Source: Glandiceps talaboti (lineage: Eukaryota; Hemichordata; Enteropneusta; Spengelidae). Taken from it: a DNA stretch of 64,000 nucleotides. The translations under genes and the position numbers were made by a program. The notes below the pieces were generated by a model, which ran no database searches, was not told the DNA's origin, and saw only the letters and a list, made by a program, of their open reading frames with translations. The DNA lies in NCBI RefSeq assembly GCF_964340395.1, contig NC_135557.1, positions 9,962,960-10,026,959 on the forward strand, read 5' to 3'. Numbering within the stretch: position 1 is the stretch's first letter; each line of letters opens with the position of its first letter. This document shows positions 50,681 through 62,962 of the stretch, one piece after another.

Positions 50681-51769
50681 TCAGACATCAGCTTTAACAG
50701 TTGTTGTTGTTGATGATGATGATGTTGTTAGAGTACGTGCAGTGCTCCCAGGTCCACTGACGGTGGCTCCTTCCGATACAGTTACTATTGGCGTCACCTT
50801 CATGTTTGTTGTTCTTCTGCATGGGAGTTTCCATACAATCACAGCTTTATAAGCCGCACGGACGTGGCGATTGGTGATACCGTAGAGAATTGGGTTGACC
50901 AGCCCACACACGTGTATCAAGGGGTATATCAGAACCATAGAACCGATAGGAATTGGTTTGCCCATTGCCTTGCAGACGAAAAGCAGAATGACGAACGGCA
51001 GGTAACCAAACATGACCAGTACAAAGACAGCCAACGTCACTACGACCATGCGAACTTCTTGAGCACTTGGGCCTCCATGGTTGTTGGCTGAAGTCGTCGG
51101 GTTGTTTTCATTGTGAGCCTTCATTCGCATCCGTGTCTTGCGAACATAGATGAAAATAAAGAAATAGCAAAGAATTGCGACGGCCGACGGGACGTAGAAC
51201 AAAGTGCATACGAATATTACAGATCTGGTCTTTGTAAATGTAGAGGTGTAACGAAAAGCTAGGGGGACGTATTGAGACGATGGTTTTTGAACGAAGTTGT
51301 CGAGGACCACGGCAGCCGGTACTAACCATGCAAGTACAAGTGCTAGTGTCACTGTCAATCTGTTGGTTACAGTTCCGTACTTCGAATTGTGGACTATGTA
51401 AACGTAGCGATTAACAGCGACAAACATGGTTAGCCAGAGTGAGATACTAAGTAAGGTTGGATGTAGATAGTTGTGCAGTATACCGTAGTTGCGACCGAAA
51501 CGCCAGCCACGATTGAAGTACGAGTCCGTACTTGGGATGCAGACAAAGAGGATAGCTATCAAATCCGTAATGCTAAGGTTTACTAGAAAGATGTTGCTGT
51601 ATGTACGTAGTTTCTTTTTTGTCATTACGGCAGCTATGAACAAAATATTGCCAATCAATCCACCAGTACAGATGATCGTCTCCAATGAAGCCGAAAACAA
51701 AGTTGCCCATTCTGGTGTCATCCGGATTGTTGGTGTGGGTAGCTTTACTGTAGCGTTGGTAGAATTCAT
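50681..51769 (-). CDS. Class A (rhodopsin-like) GPCR, melatonin-receptor-like, single exon
   Basis: 362 aa from the ATG at 51769 (A at -3); an upstream GTG at 51775 is not a likely start. Seven hydrophobic segments are evident. Landmarks: Asn41 (GN, TM1), Asp69 (LSITDL, TM2), NRYVYIVHNSKYG at about 120-132 ending TM3, FGYLPF in TM6, and LVNPILYGITN in TM7. NRYxYIxHxxKY is the signature of melatonin receptors and close relatives, so a plasma-membrane G-protein-coupled receptor is likely; the ligand is unknown. Extracellular N-terminus has NST and NAT glycosylation sites. The usual TM3-ECL2 cysteine pair seems absent. C-tail ends in a Ser/Thr-rich stretch, a likely phosphorylation region. Unlike vertebrate melatonin receptor genes there is no intron. 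Confidence 0.9.
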   Translation of the reverse strand: MNSTNATVKLPTPTIRMTPEWATLFSASLETIICTGGLIGNILFIAAVMTKKKLRTYSNIFLVNLSITDLIAILFVCIPSTDSYFNRGWRFGRNYGILHNYLHPTLLSISLWLTMFVAVNRYVYIVHNSKYGTVTNRLTVTLALVLAWLVPAAVVLDNFVQKPSSQYVPLAFRYTSTFTKTRSVIFVCTLFYVPSAVAILCYFFIFIYVRKTRMRMKAHNENNPTTSANNHGGPSAQEVRMVVVTLAVFVLVMFGYLPFVILLFVCKAMGKPIPIGSMVLIYPLIHVCGLVNPILYGITNRHVRAAYKAVIVWKLPCRRTTNMKVTPIVTVSEGATVSGPGSTARTLTTSSSSTTTTVKADV

Positions 51770-51774
51770 CCTCA

Positions 51775-52870
51775 CTGTTTTGAGTTATAGATGGTATTAT
51801 TTCTTCGGATTGTGGCTGACTTCACCTTCTACAGCTCGTATCTGCTGAGAATTCTACACTTAAATGCACATTTTTATAACATCTGGAGGTTCACCAAAGT
51901 ATATAAATTGACCAATTACCTATTACCTGAGGCTAAACATCACTAATAGTACGTTGGGAACTGTATACCTGACACTCTCAATAATGTATTAAAATCGTTT
52001 ACCTGGCTTAAATTTCAGAGTCTTGAAATGAAAAGGAACACCTCATTTTTACAATGAGGTTGTTTATATTTTGCATCAATTTCAGAAGTCATAAAACATT
52101 TTCTTTAAAGCAACTCTCGCTCAACAGTTTTCACATTCATAGAGTACATGTCAAAGTGGCCATATGAGTGAAAATTGGCTATTGATCTTGGAATTTTAAT
52201 TGATAAAACAGCTCCACTACGTTTTCACTCCTTGGAAATACAATTTGAAAGAATAAATATCACGTTATTGTTTGTAACTCAATAAATGGCAAAACATGAA
52301 ATATGTGTAAACTATTTATTAACTTTTTACACACTTTTTAGTTTTTGCATCCTAACAAGTCAAAGACATAATTAGGTTGTTTTATAAATTAAAAATCCAA
52401 GATAAATAGCCATTTGTCATCCATACGGCCACTTTAAGGTGATTTTTTTTCAGAATTTCAGATTTTCTTTCATAAACTTAATCATTTGTAACAATTAATC
52501 TGCTGAAATTTCGTATGTAGTTATATAAATTAATAACATGTTTTTTTTACTCTGAAAAATTAGTTCAAATGCAAAACAGTTTGAAAAGAGTTATTGCTAA
52601 AATTGAACCTTTGTTTAAAGCAAATACCCCTTTTCGCACAGTTTTGCATTTGTCGAGGCAATTTGTAAAAAAAAGTAAAAAAAAAACATTTGCATAAGCA
52701 AATGACCTTGTCTAAAGTGACGTGAATATATGTTGATTAAGATAGGTTTTGTGTTACTATGTAATTGACTGAAACTGTATTCAACAAGTTAAAACATTTA
52801 AGATTCATGTAATTCCCCTCTTAAACGTCATTTCGCATTATCTTTTGAAAGTTGAAAGCATCGCTCTCAA
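51775..52870. other. GPCR 5' flank and intergenic DNA, no gene seen
   Basis: AT-rich with T-runs and A-runs; no convincing ORF or promoter motif could be assigned. Confidence 0.45.
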
Positions 52871-52873
52871 GAG

Positions 52874-52996
<123 letters not shown>

Positions 52997-53146
52997 ACAG
53001 TCAAGGTTATGTTATATAAAAGAATACATTTCAAAGATTATGTATAAGTTAATTACACTTTAGTGAAAACCCCAGTTGCCTTACCTAACTTGTTATGTTT
53101 TATTTTTATTTCAACATGACTTCACTCGAATACATCTGTATTAAAT

Positions 53147-53185
53147 GACGAGGTGGCCGAGTGGTTACGAATCCAATCCTCGTCG
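53147..53185 (+). pseudogene. tRNA-Ser pseudogene with internal deletion
   Basis: 39 nt: gacgaggtggccgagtggtt matches the 5' half (acceptor and D arm, box A) of a tRNA-Ser. It is followed directly by acgaatccaatcctcgtcg, the 3' T-arm and acceptor end. The 7-bp acceptor ends gacgagg/cctcgtc still pair. Anticodon and variable arms are gone, so it cannot work as a tRNA. Confidence 0.72.
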
Positions 53186-53189
53186 AAAA

Positions 53190-54700
53190 TGCCAAGTATA
53201 CTTATGCTCCCATGTAACGGCAACTGTAATGGTGCAATGTAATATCGTGTCCTGTGAAAGAAAGTAGACTTCTTGACTGCTATCATAGCGGTCATGGTGT
53301 TTTTAAAGGTATTTTGGTAAGCCAGTCTGTTAAACGAGGAAGATGAAAACGAAGACAAACAAAAAATCAATTAGAATCGTATTATGACGTATATAAATGT
53401 ACATTGATTTATATATTTTTTTCTTTTACTGTTATACCTACAAACTTTAATTAGTGCGATCGATAAAATCAAAGAAGGCGGATAACTAACCCAAATCAGT
53501 TATTATCTGTAAACAGGTCACCAGTATTTTCATTTCCTCCTTCCCCCAGTAAACCATTACGCTTTATCATGTCAACACATTTATTCCATACTAAATTTGA
53601 CTATTCAATACCTACTGACACTTGTACACTGCATCGTACTTGCATAGACTATATGGAAGGAAAATATGCGGGATTATATCGAATGTGCTATTCTTTAGCA
53701 AAAACATGATGGCTATAACTTTTAACGCGTCCTTGAATACAGATAAATTAGATGAAATGAGCGTTATTATAATGAAATCGAAATTGCACGTTATTGCTTT
53801 TCTTCAGGCTAAAAAAATTACTTACAAATTATTTGCAGTCGCATTCAAATACATAGTATGTAATTAATTCCTGGAGGGGGTGGGGTAACTCCCATACGGA
53901 AAGGGGTGGTTTCATTGTGCTCACAAGATATCGCAAAACGATGTGAGTTTAATTGTTGATTTCGTTGACAATGTCGTGTTTTGATGTCTTCTTGTGGTAC
54001 TTGCTTTGACGCTACATTGTATTTAGTACAATTGACGATATTAAGATGAAAACATCAATATATTGACACAATGTGTCATATTCTTGCAAATTGAACAGCA
54101 ATCCATAATATCTATTTTGTGCGATACAGTTGATATGAGAAATGGTCTTTTTTTGTGTGTTTGGAGGTTTCAGATGAGCTCCGTACCATTTTATACACAG
54201 TTAGCCCCCCCCCCCCCCATTTTTACATGAATACACTCAAACACCATACCCCATATTATTGGATTCAAGTCATATATTAGTTTAATTTATAAAGTAGAAA
54301 AGCGAATAGCATCCTCTAGCAATGAATTTGGTAAACACATCGATAAATGGGGCCAGACTATTACTTATTTTGATATATAGGTGTTTTCGGTTCTCTGTAT
54401 TAGTCTTGTGGTTTGTTTGTACTTTGTTTTGCCATGTATTCCTTTTTCCTTTTTACAAAAATGGATATTTGTAATGAGACAGGATAATATTGACGGGGAG
54501 CAATGTCCTTCTTAGTCAAGTATAAAATTTGTACATGATAATGGTCATCCAGTCTACAGAATACAATAGAACTTAATTTAAATTACCTGAACCATGAAAC
54601 AGTACAGACTTACTAACATATACATTTTATAATCTGGCTCGACAAAAAAAATCTGTATTTACACTTATTAGATTTTATACCTTTCAAAAAAGCGTGTCGA
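53190..54700. other. Intergenic, no gene seen
   Basis: ORFs under 83 codons without recognisable domains; a C-run near 54205-54218. Confidence 0.5.
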
Positions 54701-54875
54701 AGAAAACATTGGTAAGATTCTCGTTGAACCAGACGACAAAATGTAGCAATGTTAGTAAGATTTTACTTAAGCCAGACGATACAATATAGCAGTCTTAGTA
54801 AAAAATGTTATTGTGCTAGACGATAAAGTTATTAAGCAGTATTAGTAATTTGTTTGTTGATCCAGACTGTTTTGT
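54700..54875 (+). repeat. Degenerate 50-55 bp tandem repeats
   Basis: Three to four units of the form (tt/ct)gaaccagacgacaaaatgtagcaatgttagtaaga with many changes. Similar units occur at about 50480-50540 and at the window end (63965-64000). Confidence 0.6.
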
Positions 54876-56330
54876 CTCAGATTTACTGACTTATGTTGTA
54901 TTTTGCCAACTAATGGAGTGTCAAGATGTATACACGTGATTAAAAGAGATATTGACCCCTGTTCCATTCAAATACTCTTCAATCTTCAAGCAAATCAATA
55001 TACGTCAATACATTCAATGTGAATATAAAAATTGCAAACAATTCATGTTTGTAAGTAACTGTTGTTGCCTGAAGGAATTAGTAATAGCGCGCTATTATGA
55101 AAGTGCTCATTTGATGTTAATGTTGTCAGGTTTCAAGGGAAACATGAGAAATGCAGACGACATCATGGTTTTGCAAAGAAATGACGTACAAAAACGACAA
55201 TGTCTCCTGCCTACCCTACTGAGGCCTTGTTATTGGCAACACACAATTATATTACCCACCTAACTATCAATTGTGTGTAGTGTTTAGATTTATATGTTGA
55301 TACTGTAATCTACACAGATGACATTGCATCAATACATGATCAGGTTTTAAATGCTGAACTTGATAATCAAATAAATGTGTTTTGATAAAATGTTCACCTT
55401 GCCAATGTACAATTCGACACTAGCATTATATGTACACTGTACAGTATCAATTGTATTATTTTGACTGCTGTTCACAAACAGCCTAACTCTAAAAATGGAA
55501 CATTGGTAAAATATATCAACAAACACGGACCGTTCTTGTGACCACTCATTGTACGGTGAACATATAATAGTAATATTTGTTGACGGACAACAACAAGGTT
55601 ATAGAGCGTCATCGGCCGATATTTTATTTAGCTCCTCAATACATCTAAACAGAATTAAAATATCTCCATATGCATATTCATGTTTCCATTCCATCTGGAA
55701 TGGAAAAGACAAGTGATAGTGACTGTTTATATACTATATCTGCTATATGACACGGACTGTTAAAATTGATAGGCATTCACCGACTTATCTAGGACAATGG
55801 ACTGTGGGATAAATATCAATATTATACTTCATTAGTATAGACTGTAAAATTAGTATAGACGGTTGGTCAGTATGTAGACCTGTACTTGATAATAGTGATA
55901 TTACGAATATACAGTACCTGTCTTCAAACAACAAAAACAATTACAAGGGAGATAGTTAACTAATTACTGACCTCTGAACTGTGTGTCATCAGCTGTGAGT
56001 TTATTTATAGCCATAGCGTAATGTAGACAAGCACCCACTTTTCATAGTCACGATTTGCACAGGCAATAATTTGAAGTTAACAACAGGCTTTCCCCAGTCC
56101 TTTAAAACTGTTAATATTACAATATATTAGAATGTTTTGTAACATGTGTAGAAGTGGTTCTGCTGTTCAGCTCTTCCACTATGAAGCTCTGTTTTTTTAG
56201 CAAAGTAATAAAGTGATTAGTGGTGTCACATGACTCACTCAAACACACACTATAGAACACATTTCACACATAAAGTTTGTAAAATATTGTAGTTATATTA
56301 TTTAAAAAAATAAACTCACTTTCTCTCTCT
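54876..56330. other. Intergenic, no gene seen
   Basis: A 103-codon ORF (54952-55263, plus) has no known domain and an unusual composition; I treat it as chance. Confidence 0.45.
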
Positions 56331-56333
56331 TTC

Positions 56334-56335
<2 letters not shown>

Positions 56336-56381
<46 letters not shown>

Positions 56382-56404
56382 CCTATATACGTACTATAAT
56401 ACCT

Positions 56405-56460
<56 letters not shown>
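56336..56460 (+). repeat. (CTGT)n and (CT)n microsatellite in X3
   Basis: CTGT to about 56376, short unique segment, CT run to 56460; corresponds to the compound microsatellite before X1. Confidence 0.94.
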
Positions 56461-56462
<2 letters not shown>

Positions 56463-56908
56463 ATATCTTTTCGAATTGCAAGCTGAAATTAAAAAAGAAA
56501 CTTCACTCACTCTCACCGTAAAGAGTTGCTCATATTGTCATTCCATTTTGCGAAGGTACAGTCATGTTACTTGAAAGTAAACATTCAAAATATCACGCTT
56601 TTGTATAAATTGTCATGTTTGCACATCTTCTTCAAATAAAGATGAAAATAGAAAACACTTAATGACCATGCCTACTCTGAAAGCAAACTGAGCAAGGTCA
56701 GTTAATGACCACTTCAAAGGAAACACGACGACCTCTACTTTTAGATTCAAAGGTATGAGTTTAATTTCAGTGAATATCAGCATAAAATAGCCTCAACGGA
56801 TATATGCACTGCTCTATATTGTCATCTAGTATACTGTATATAAGATAGATGAAAGGAAACGTGTGAATGTGAAACTTTGGTGATGGTTATTCAAACGATA
56901 TCTGATCA

Positions 56909-57027
<119 letters not shown>

Positions 57028-57059
57028 TGGCAATATAAGTATGTAACATACATTTCATT

Positions 57060-57626
57060 TCTTTGTTCTACAATTCAACTATTTATACAGTCCTCAGTTA
57101 TGCGAACATTGCATTCTATGATATGCTGCCTACCTATCTTAAACACGATCTAAACCGTCCTAGGAACATATGCAGAAAATTAGTTAGTAATGAATTCTAC
57201 GAACTATCTGATAACTCTACATTGTATAAACTCAAATCGTTTAAGACTGCTACAAAAATTATCAAAGATTCAACACATCCACTACATACAGAATATGAAT
57301 ATCTACCAAGTGGTCGTCGCCTCAGAGTACCACGTGCACGTACAAACAGATTTAAGTATAGCTTTGTTCCAAGATCTATTCATCTCATAAATAACATGTA
57401 ACCGCTACTGTCTGTATGTAAGTATGTATGTATGTATGTATGTATGTATGTATGTATGTATGTATGTATGTATGTATTTATATGTATTGTAATCCTAACT
57501 TTACTTTTCATGGATTATGTATTTAATTAATGTAAACTGTGTGGATATGTAGTTTGTCTATTTTCTGTCAATGCAACGAAAATTTCATGATCGACATGAC
57601 GAATAAAGTTATTATTATTATTATTA
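57060..57626 (+). mobile_element. 5'-truncated LINE 3' end
   Basis: The frame 57063-57401 ends with the typical C-terminus of RTE/CR1-type ORF2 (HPLHTEYEYLPSGRRLRVPRARTNRFKYSFVPRSIHLIN). After the stop come an internal (TATG)n run, a 3' UTR and aataaagttattattattatt, a microsatellite-like 3' tail. Different family from the L1/Tx1-like element. Confidence 0.75.
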
Positions 57627-57934
57627 CATGCATACATATACATACATACATACATACATACATACATACATACATACATACATACATGCATACATACATA
57701 CATACGTACGTACATACGTACGTCATACGTACGTGCGTGCATGCATACATACATACATACAGACAGATAGACATACATACATACATACATACATACATAC
57801 ATACATACATACATACATACATACATACATACATACATGCATGCATGCATGCATGCATGCATGCATGCATACATACATGCATACATACATACATACATAC
57901 ATACATACATACATACATACATACATACATACAT

Positions 57935-57990
<56 letters not shown>

Positions 57991-57992
57991 TC

Positions 57993-58028
<36 letters not shown>
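57626..58028 (+). repeat. (CATA)n / (CATG)n / (CAGA)n microsatellite
   Basis: CATA with ACGT and GCAT blocks to about 57935, then CAGA to 58028. Long ORFs on both strands are artefacts. Confidence 0.96.
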
Positions 58029-58029
<1 letters not shown>

Positions 58030-58879
58030 TGCATACACATTCTGCTTCTCCGCAATCCCTCAATAAAAATGATTACAAATTTTGCAGATAGGAATTCAGC
58101 TCCATTGCCATGATATTCACATCAACCATCAAATTTAACTAAATATCACATGAACAATGCGTATTTGATTTGATTGAAGTGACGTATATATTACACATTG
58201 TAATTCAGACCTAAGCAAAGCAATGATTGATTCAAGGTATAGCCATGAAAAAGAGGATGTAGTGAATAAAGCGAGAGCAGTTTGACCATGAGGAATTGAC
58301 GAATTGTATCAGCAACATTTATGCATGTGTGTTGTTCTCTGTGATCTCACAAATTCTCAATTATATTTTTAACCATTACAAAATGTCACGACTCTAATAA
58401 TCAAATGTAAGATGTCACCATCTGGGTGATGATACCCCTCCCAGCTCCCTTCAGTCACGTGGATTACAATGCAGCTTGCCATTTAAAACAAGAAGAAGTT
58501 AAACACACGTACCTCTACAAATCATCTAAAATGACTCCAAGTGGCACTAAAGAACATTATGTCAATACGCAAATGTTAATTTGTGAAATTTGGAATATCA
58601 GAATATGGACTCCGTTCATAATGGGCCTTAGTTAACAACAGTTTATATTATATGTGTTCTTGCTTGCCTTTCTTGTCACACAGGCATCAAAATCATAAAC
58701 GCGAGACGTAAATGATAAGGGATATATAGTATATCTGAGGACGTAGCAATGTGAAAAGATCAGAACCTGAAATTAATATTGTTTTACATTTAACAGCATT
58801 ACCGTTTAGCTCCCCTCCCTCTCCACACGAAGTACTGGGTACGTACACCACATTTAACCTTTTAGCCGTGTCACTAGAA

Positions 58880-58885
58880 CCGCAT
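58880..58885. other. CCGCAT target duplication, left
   Basis: Repeated at 62957-62962. The empty paralogous sites are near 46632 (actagaatgacatgcaca) and 49113 (actagaatgacatgcagtg). Confidence 0.85.
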
Positions 58886-59242
58886 TGTACAACCGACATT
58901 TGTAATAATTGCCGAAATTTGTAATAAACCGAAATTTGTAATAAAATTGCCGACATTTGTAATAAATTGCCGTTATTTGTAATAAACTGACGACATTTGT
59001 AATAAATTCTGTGAACGACAATTGTAATAAAAATAGCCGATATTTGTAATAAATTTCAGAAAAAATTGTGTAATAAACCTGCCGAAATTTGTAATAAAAA
59101 AAAGTTAAGGGGGTTCCTCTCTGACTTTCAAAGAAATGGTGTTACTCATTCTAAACTTAGAAGGGATTTAAAATATCGTCATTACAGGCTTCCTAGAATT
59201 AATTTACAACAATTATGTCAGCCACTTGGATCTTTGAGTCTT

Positions 59243-59403
<161 letters not shown>

Positions 59404-59489
59404 CTTGTTGGTTGGTTGGCTGGTTGGCTGGTCAGTTGGTTGACTGACTGACTGACTGACTGACTGATTGGCTGACTGACTGACTGACG

Positions 59490-60430
59490 GAGGGATGGAA
59501 AGACGGGCGTATGGAGGGTAGCTAAAAAGTAATTTCAATCTGTTTTCTAACCTGATTTTATTTAGAGTTCTTAAATCTTACTTCCTCTAGTGTACAAGCG
59601 GCGAATGTATGAGTTGTTTGTGATTGTGAAGGCTTCTGAGTGATGAATGAATATACGAACTAGCATCATCAATCCATCACTTGATCAACACTTCGTGCTT
59701 GTATGATCGAATGTATATATTTTAATCATTGCGGACAAAGTGTTGGTTGGTTGGTTAGCTGGTCGGTTGACTACCAACAAACTGATTTCTCTAGAAATCT
59801 TAGAAACGGCGATTTCACAACCCATTTTATGGTGCATTTGGGGGCAAAAATTGAAAGCTTCATAATGGCTTGAGAAGTAATTGGTATGAGTAATTTTTAA
59901 AAACAAGTTAGTTAGTGTATCAATAAGTCTACAGGGACATATTCTTGTCCGTGAGTGTGAAGAGATTAATATGCATAAAGGCGAATATTTCAGACGTCAT
60001 ACATTACGGACAATTGGTGTTATGGATACTGTATATCGCTATATCTCACCAAAGTCTAGCGACACACACACCAGTTTCCATTTTCGATTATTGTTGGTCT
60101 GTGAACTAATTGTACTTATGTATAAAAAGAAACATAATCACTTGCCAATATTTGCCTGATGTTTTTATTAACACAAGCCTATGACAGGCCAACCAACGAT
60201 AAACTCTGATATGTAAAGGAAGAATTTTGGAGTTGAATCATACAAGTAAACACATAATAATATAGTTCTGTATCAATTTTTGGTGCTAAATACCGACGCA
60301 AAACTTCCCTGGCTTAACTTGTAGAATAAGTTCTTACACAGGGAATTTTAATAAAGTTTCTTAGATCCAGGTGTTTAATGTGTTGAAATCTAGGATTGGT
60401 GAAGATGAGGCATTGATTGTAAATTTTTAT
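59490..60430. other. Interior of the TIR element, no gene recognised
   Basis: Only short ORFs (59685-59906 minus, 59971-60159 plus) with no known domain. Confidence 0.5.
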
Positions 60431-60433
60431 TGT

Positions 60434-61445
60434 CAGTTTTACTTCAAATGTCGTTACAAATGTCGGCAATTGTGTTACAAATGTCGTTAGTTTATTACAA
60501 ATGTCATCAATTTTATTACAGATGTCGTTAGTTTATTACAAATGTTGGCAATTTTATTACAAATGTCTTCAATTTTATTACAAATGTCGTTAGTTTATTA
60601 CAAATGTCGGCAATTTTATTACAAATGTCGTTAGTTTATTACAAATGTCGGCAATGTTATTACAAATGTTGGCAATTTTATTACATATGTCGTTAGTTTA
60701 TTACAAATGTCGGCAATGTTATTACAAATGTTGGCAATTTTATTACATATGTCGTTAGTTTATTACAAATGTTGGCAATTTTATTACAATTGGCGTTAGT
60801 TTATTACAAATGTCGTCAATTTTATTACAAATGTCGGTAGTTTATTACAAATGTTGGCAATTTTATTACAAATGTCGTTAGTTTATTACAAATGTCGGCA
60901 ATGTTATTACAAATGTCGGCAATTTTATTACAAATGTCATCAGTTTATTACAAATGTCGGCAACTTTATTACAAATGTCGGCAATTTTATTACAAATGTC
61001 GTTAGTTTATTACAAATGTCGGCAATGTTATTACAAATGTCGGCAATTTTATAATTGGCGTTAGTTTATTACAAATGTCGTCAATTTTATTACAAATGTC
61101 GGTAGTTTATTACAAATGTCGGCAATTTTATTCCAAATGTCGTCAGTTTATTACAAATGTCGGCAATTTTATTACAAATGTCGGCAATTTTATTAAAATT
61201 GGGGTTAGTTTATTACAAATGTCGTCAATTTTATTACAAATGTCGGTAGTTTATTACAAATGTCGGCAATTTTATTACAATAGTTGGCAATTTTATTACA
61301 AATGTCAGCAATTTTATTACAAACGTCATAGTTTACTACAAATGTCAGCAATTTTATTACAATTATCGTTAGTTTATTACAAATGTCAGCAATTTTGTTA
61401 CAAATGTTGATAGTTTATTACAAATGTCCGCAATTTTATTACAAG
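60434..61445 (+). repeat. 20-21 bp minisatellite, about 49 units
   Basis: Alternating tttattacaaatgtcgttag and tttattacaaatgtcggcaa units with point changes. Same unit as the TIR arrays at both ends of the host element. Confidence 0.95.
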
Positions 61446-62055
61446 TTTTCAACATCGTTATTACAAGTATATTCGTAATTGATACAAGTCTCTGTAAATA
61501 TACAAAACAAGTTGTAATGTTATATATAGTAGTGGCCACAACAACATTTGGCTGGGCTATTATAAAACATTCAACAAGTTCAAAATTGAAATACAGAAAA
61601 TAATGATTTAATTGAAATGGAGATAAGATTTCATTATTTTAGAGAAAGGGATTGGGGAGACGTTATTCTCCCCTTTTTTCTGTCTTTCATCTAAATCAGA
61701 ACTCATGAACTCATTCCCGGCTCTACTGGTCAACTATCCCTGAAATCCCTTCCCTATCAGATTTAAAATGATGAACTACTACCTATAGTGCACAGCTCAC
61801 TAAACCATGCACATCCTCGAAAACGCCACTAAAATTGAATAGACTGACGAAGAATAGAAAATCACTGTAATGATATAAGGGGGATGCTGTACTCAAACAT
61901 TGATGGTATAAGTCAAATCGATACACATCAGTGGCGACAAATCTCACAAATTTCATGTAAATGTCATGCAAACACATATTTTCTAATATATTCTGTCGAA
62001 TTGCTCAGTATCCCCGGCAGCTTGCAAAATATAACAAAACTCCGCTAAGAATTAC
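61446..62055. other. Interior of the TIR element, no gene recognised
   Basis: Unique AT-rich DNA; a 64-codon minus ORF lacks motifs. Confidence 0.5.
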
Positions 62056-62057
62056 AC

Positions 62058-62375
62058 AGTGTACATTCATTCATTCATTCATTCATTCATTCATCCATCC
62101 ATCCATCCAACCATCCATTAATTAATTTGTTCATTCATTCATTCATTCATTCATTCATTCATTCATTCATTCATTCATTCATTCATTCATTCATTCATTC
62201 ATTCATGCATTCATTCATTCATTCATTCATTCATTCATTCATTCATCCATCCATCAATTAATTAATTGGTTCCTTCAAATGAATGGCATCCACTCATCTA
62301 TTAACTACTTAATTAATTTGTTCGTTCATTCATTCATTCATTCATTCATTCATTTATTCATTCATTCATTTATTC
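62058..62375 (+). repeat. (ATTC)n microsatellite with CATC and ATTA variants
   Basis: Two long ATTC blocks separated by about 60 bp of related, decayed repeat. Confidence 0.95.
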
Positions 62376-62442
62376 ATCCATCCATTTCTTTGTTCGTTAA
62401 TTCGTTTGTTTGTTTGTTGAATCATTTTTACACTTCCTCATC

Positions 62443-62489
62443 ACATACATACATACATACATACATACATACATACATACATACATACA

Positions 62490-62519
<30 letters not shown>
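62443..62519 (+). repeat. (CATA)n microsatellite
   Basis: Pure CATA run inside the TIR element. Confidence 0.96.
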
Positions 62520-62522
<3 letters not shown>

Positions 62523-62962
62523 GCGGATTGATTGAAATAATAATAACTTGTTTAATTGTTCAATTAATTATTATATTAATCAATTCAATTAATGCTTGTT
62601 AAATCTACTTTCGTTTGACGTGATGTTTTTGCGATCTTGTATTTCTTTATTTAGATAACCCATGTTTTAGTGTGAAAGGAAGGACCCTCCTTAATGTAAT
62701 TTTTTATTACAAATTTCGGCAGTTTTAATACATTTTTTTCCTGAAATGTATTACAAATATCGGCAATTTTTATTACATTTGTCGTTCATAGAAATTATTA
62801 CAAATTTCGGCAATTATTACAAATGTCGGTTTTATTACATGAAAAACGTGATTTTTATTACAAATTTCGGCAATTATTACAAATGTCGGTTTTATTACAT
62901 GAAAAACGTGATTTTTATTACAAATTTCGGCAATTATTACAAATGTCGGTTGTACACCGCAT

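Noticed and set aside
51770-51775. GTG start for the GPCR at 51775
   Set aside because: Animal nuclear genes start at ATG; the ATG two codons later has a suitable context.
54952-55263. 103-aa ORF as a gene
   Set aside because: No domain, no signal peptide, no conservation with paralogous blocks; expected by chance in AT-rich DNA of this length.
60851-61410. Cys-Arg-Gln-Phe-Tyr repeat ORFs, which look like a repeat protein
   Set aside because: Direct translation of the 20-21 bp minisatellite; indels shift the frame and there is no unique flanking coding sequence.
60434-61445. CRISPR-like array
   Set aside because: Units are contiguous with no unique spacers, and the genome is eukaryotic.
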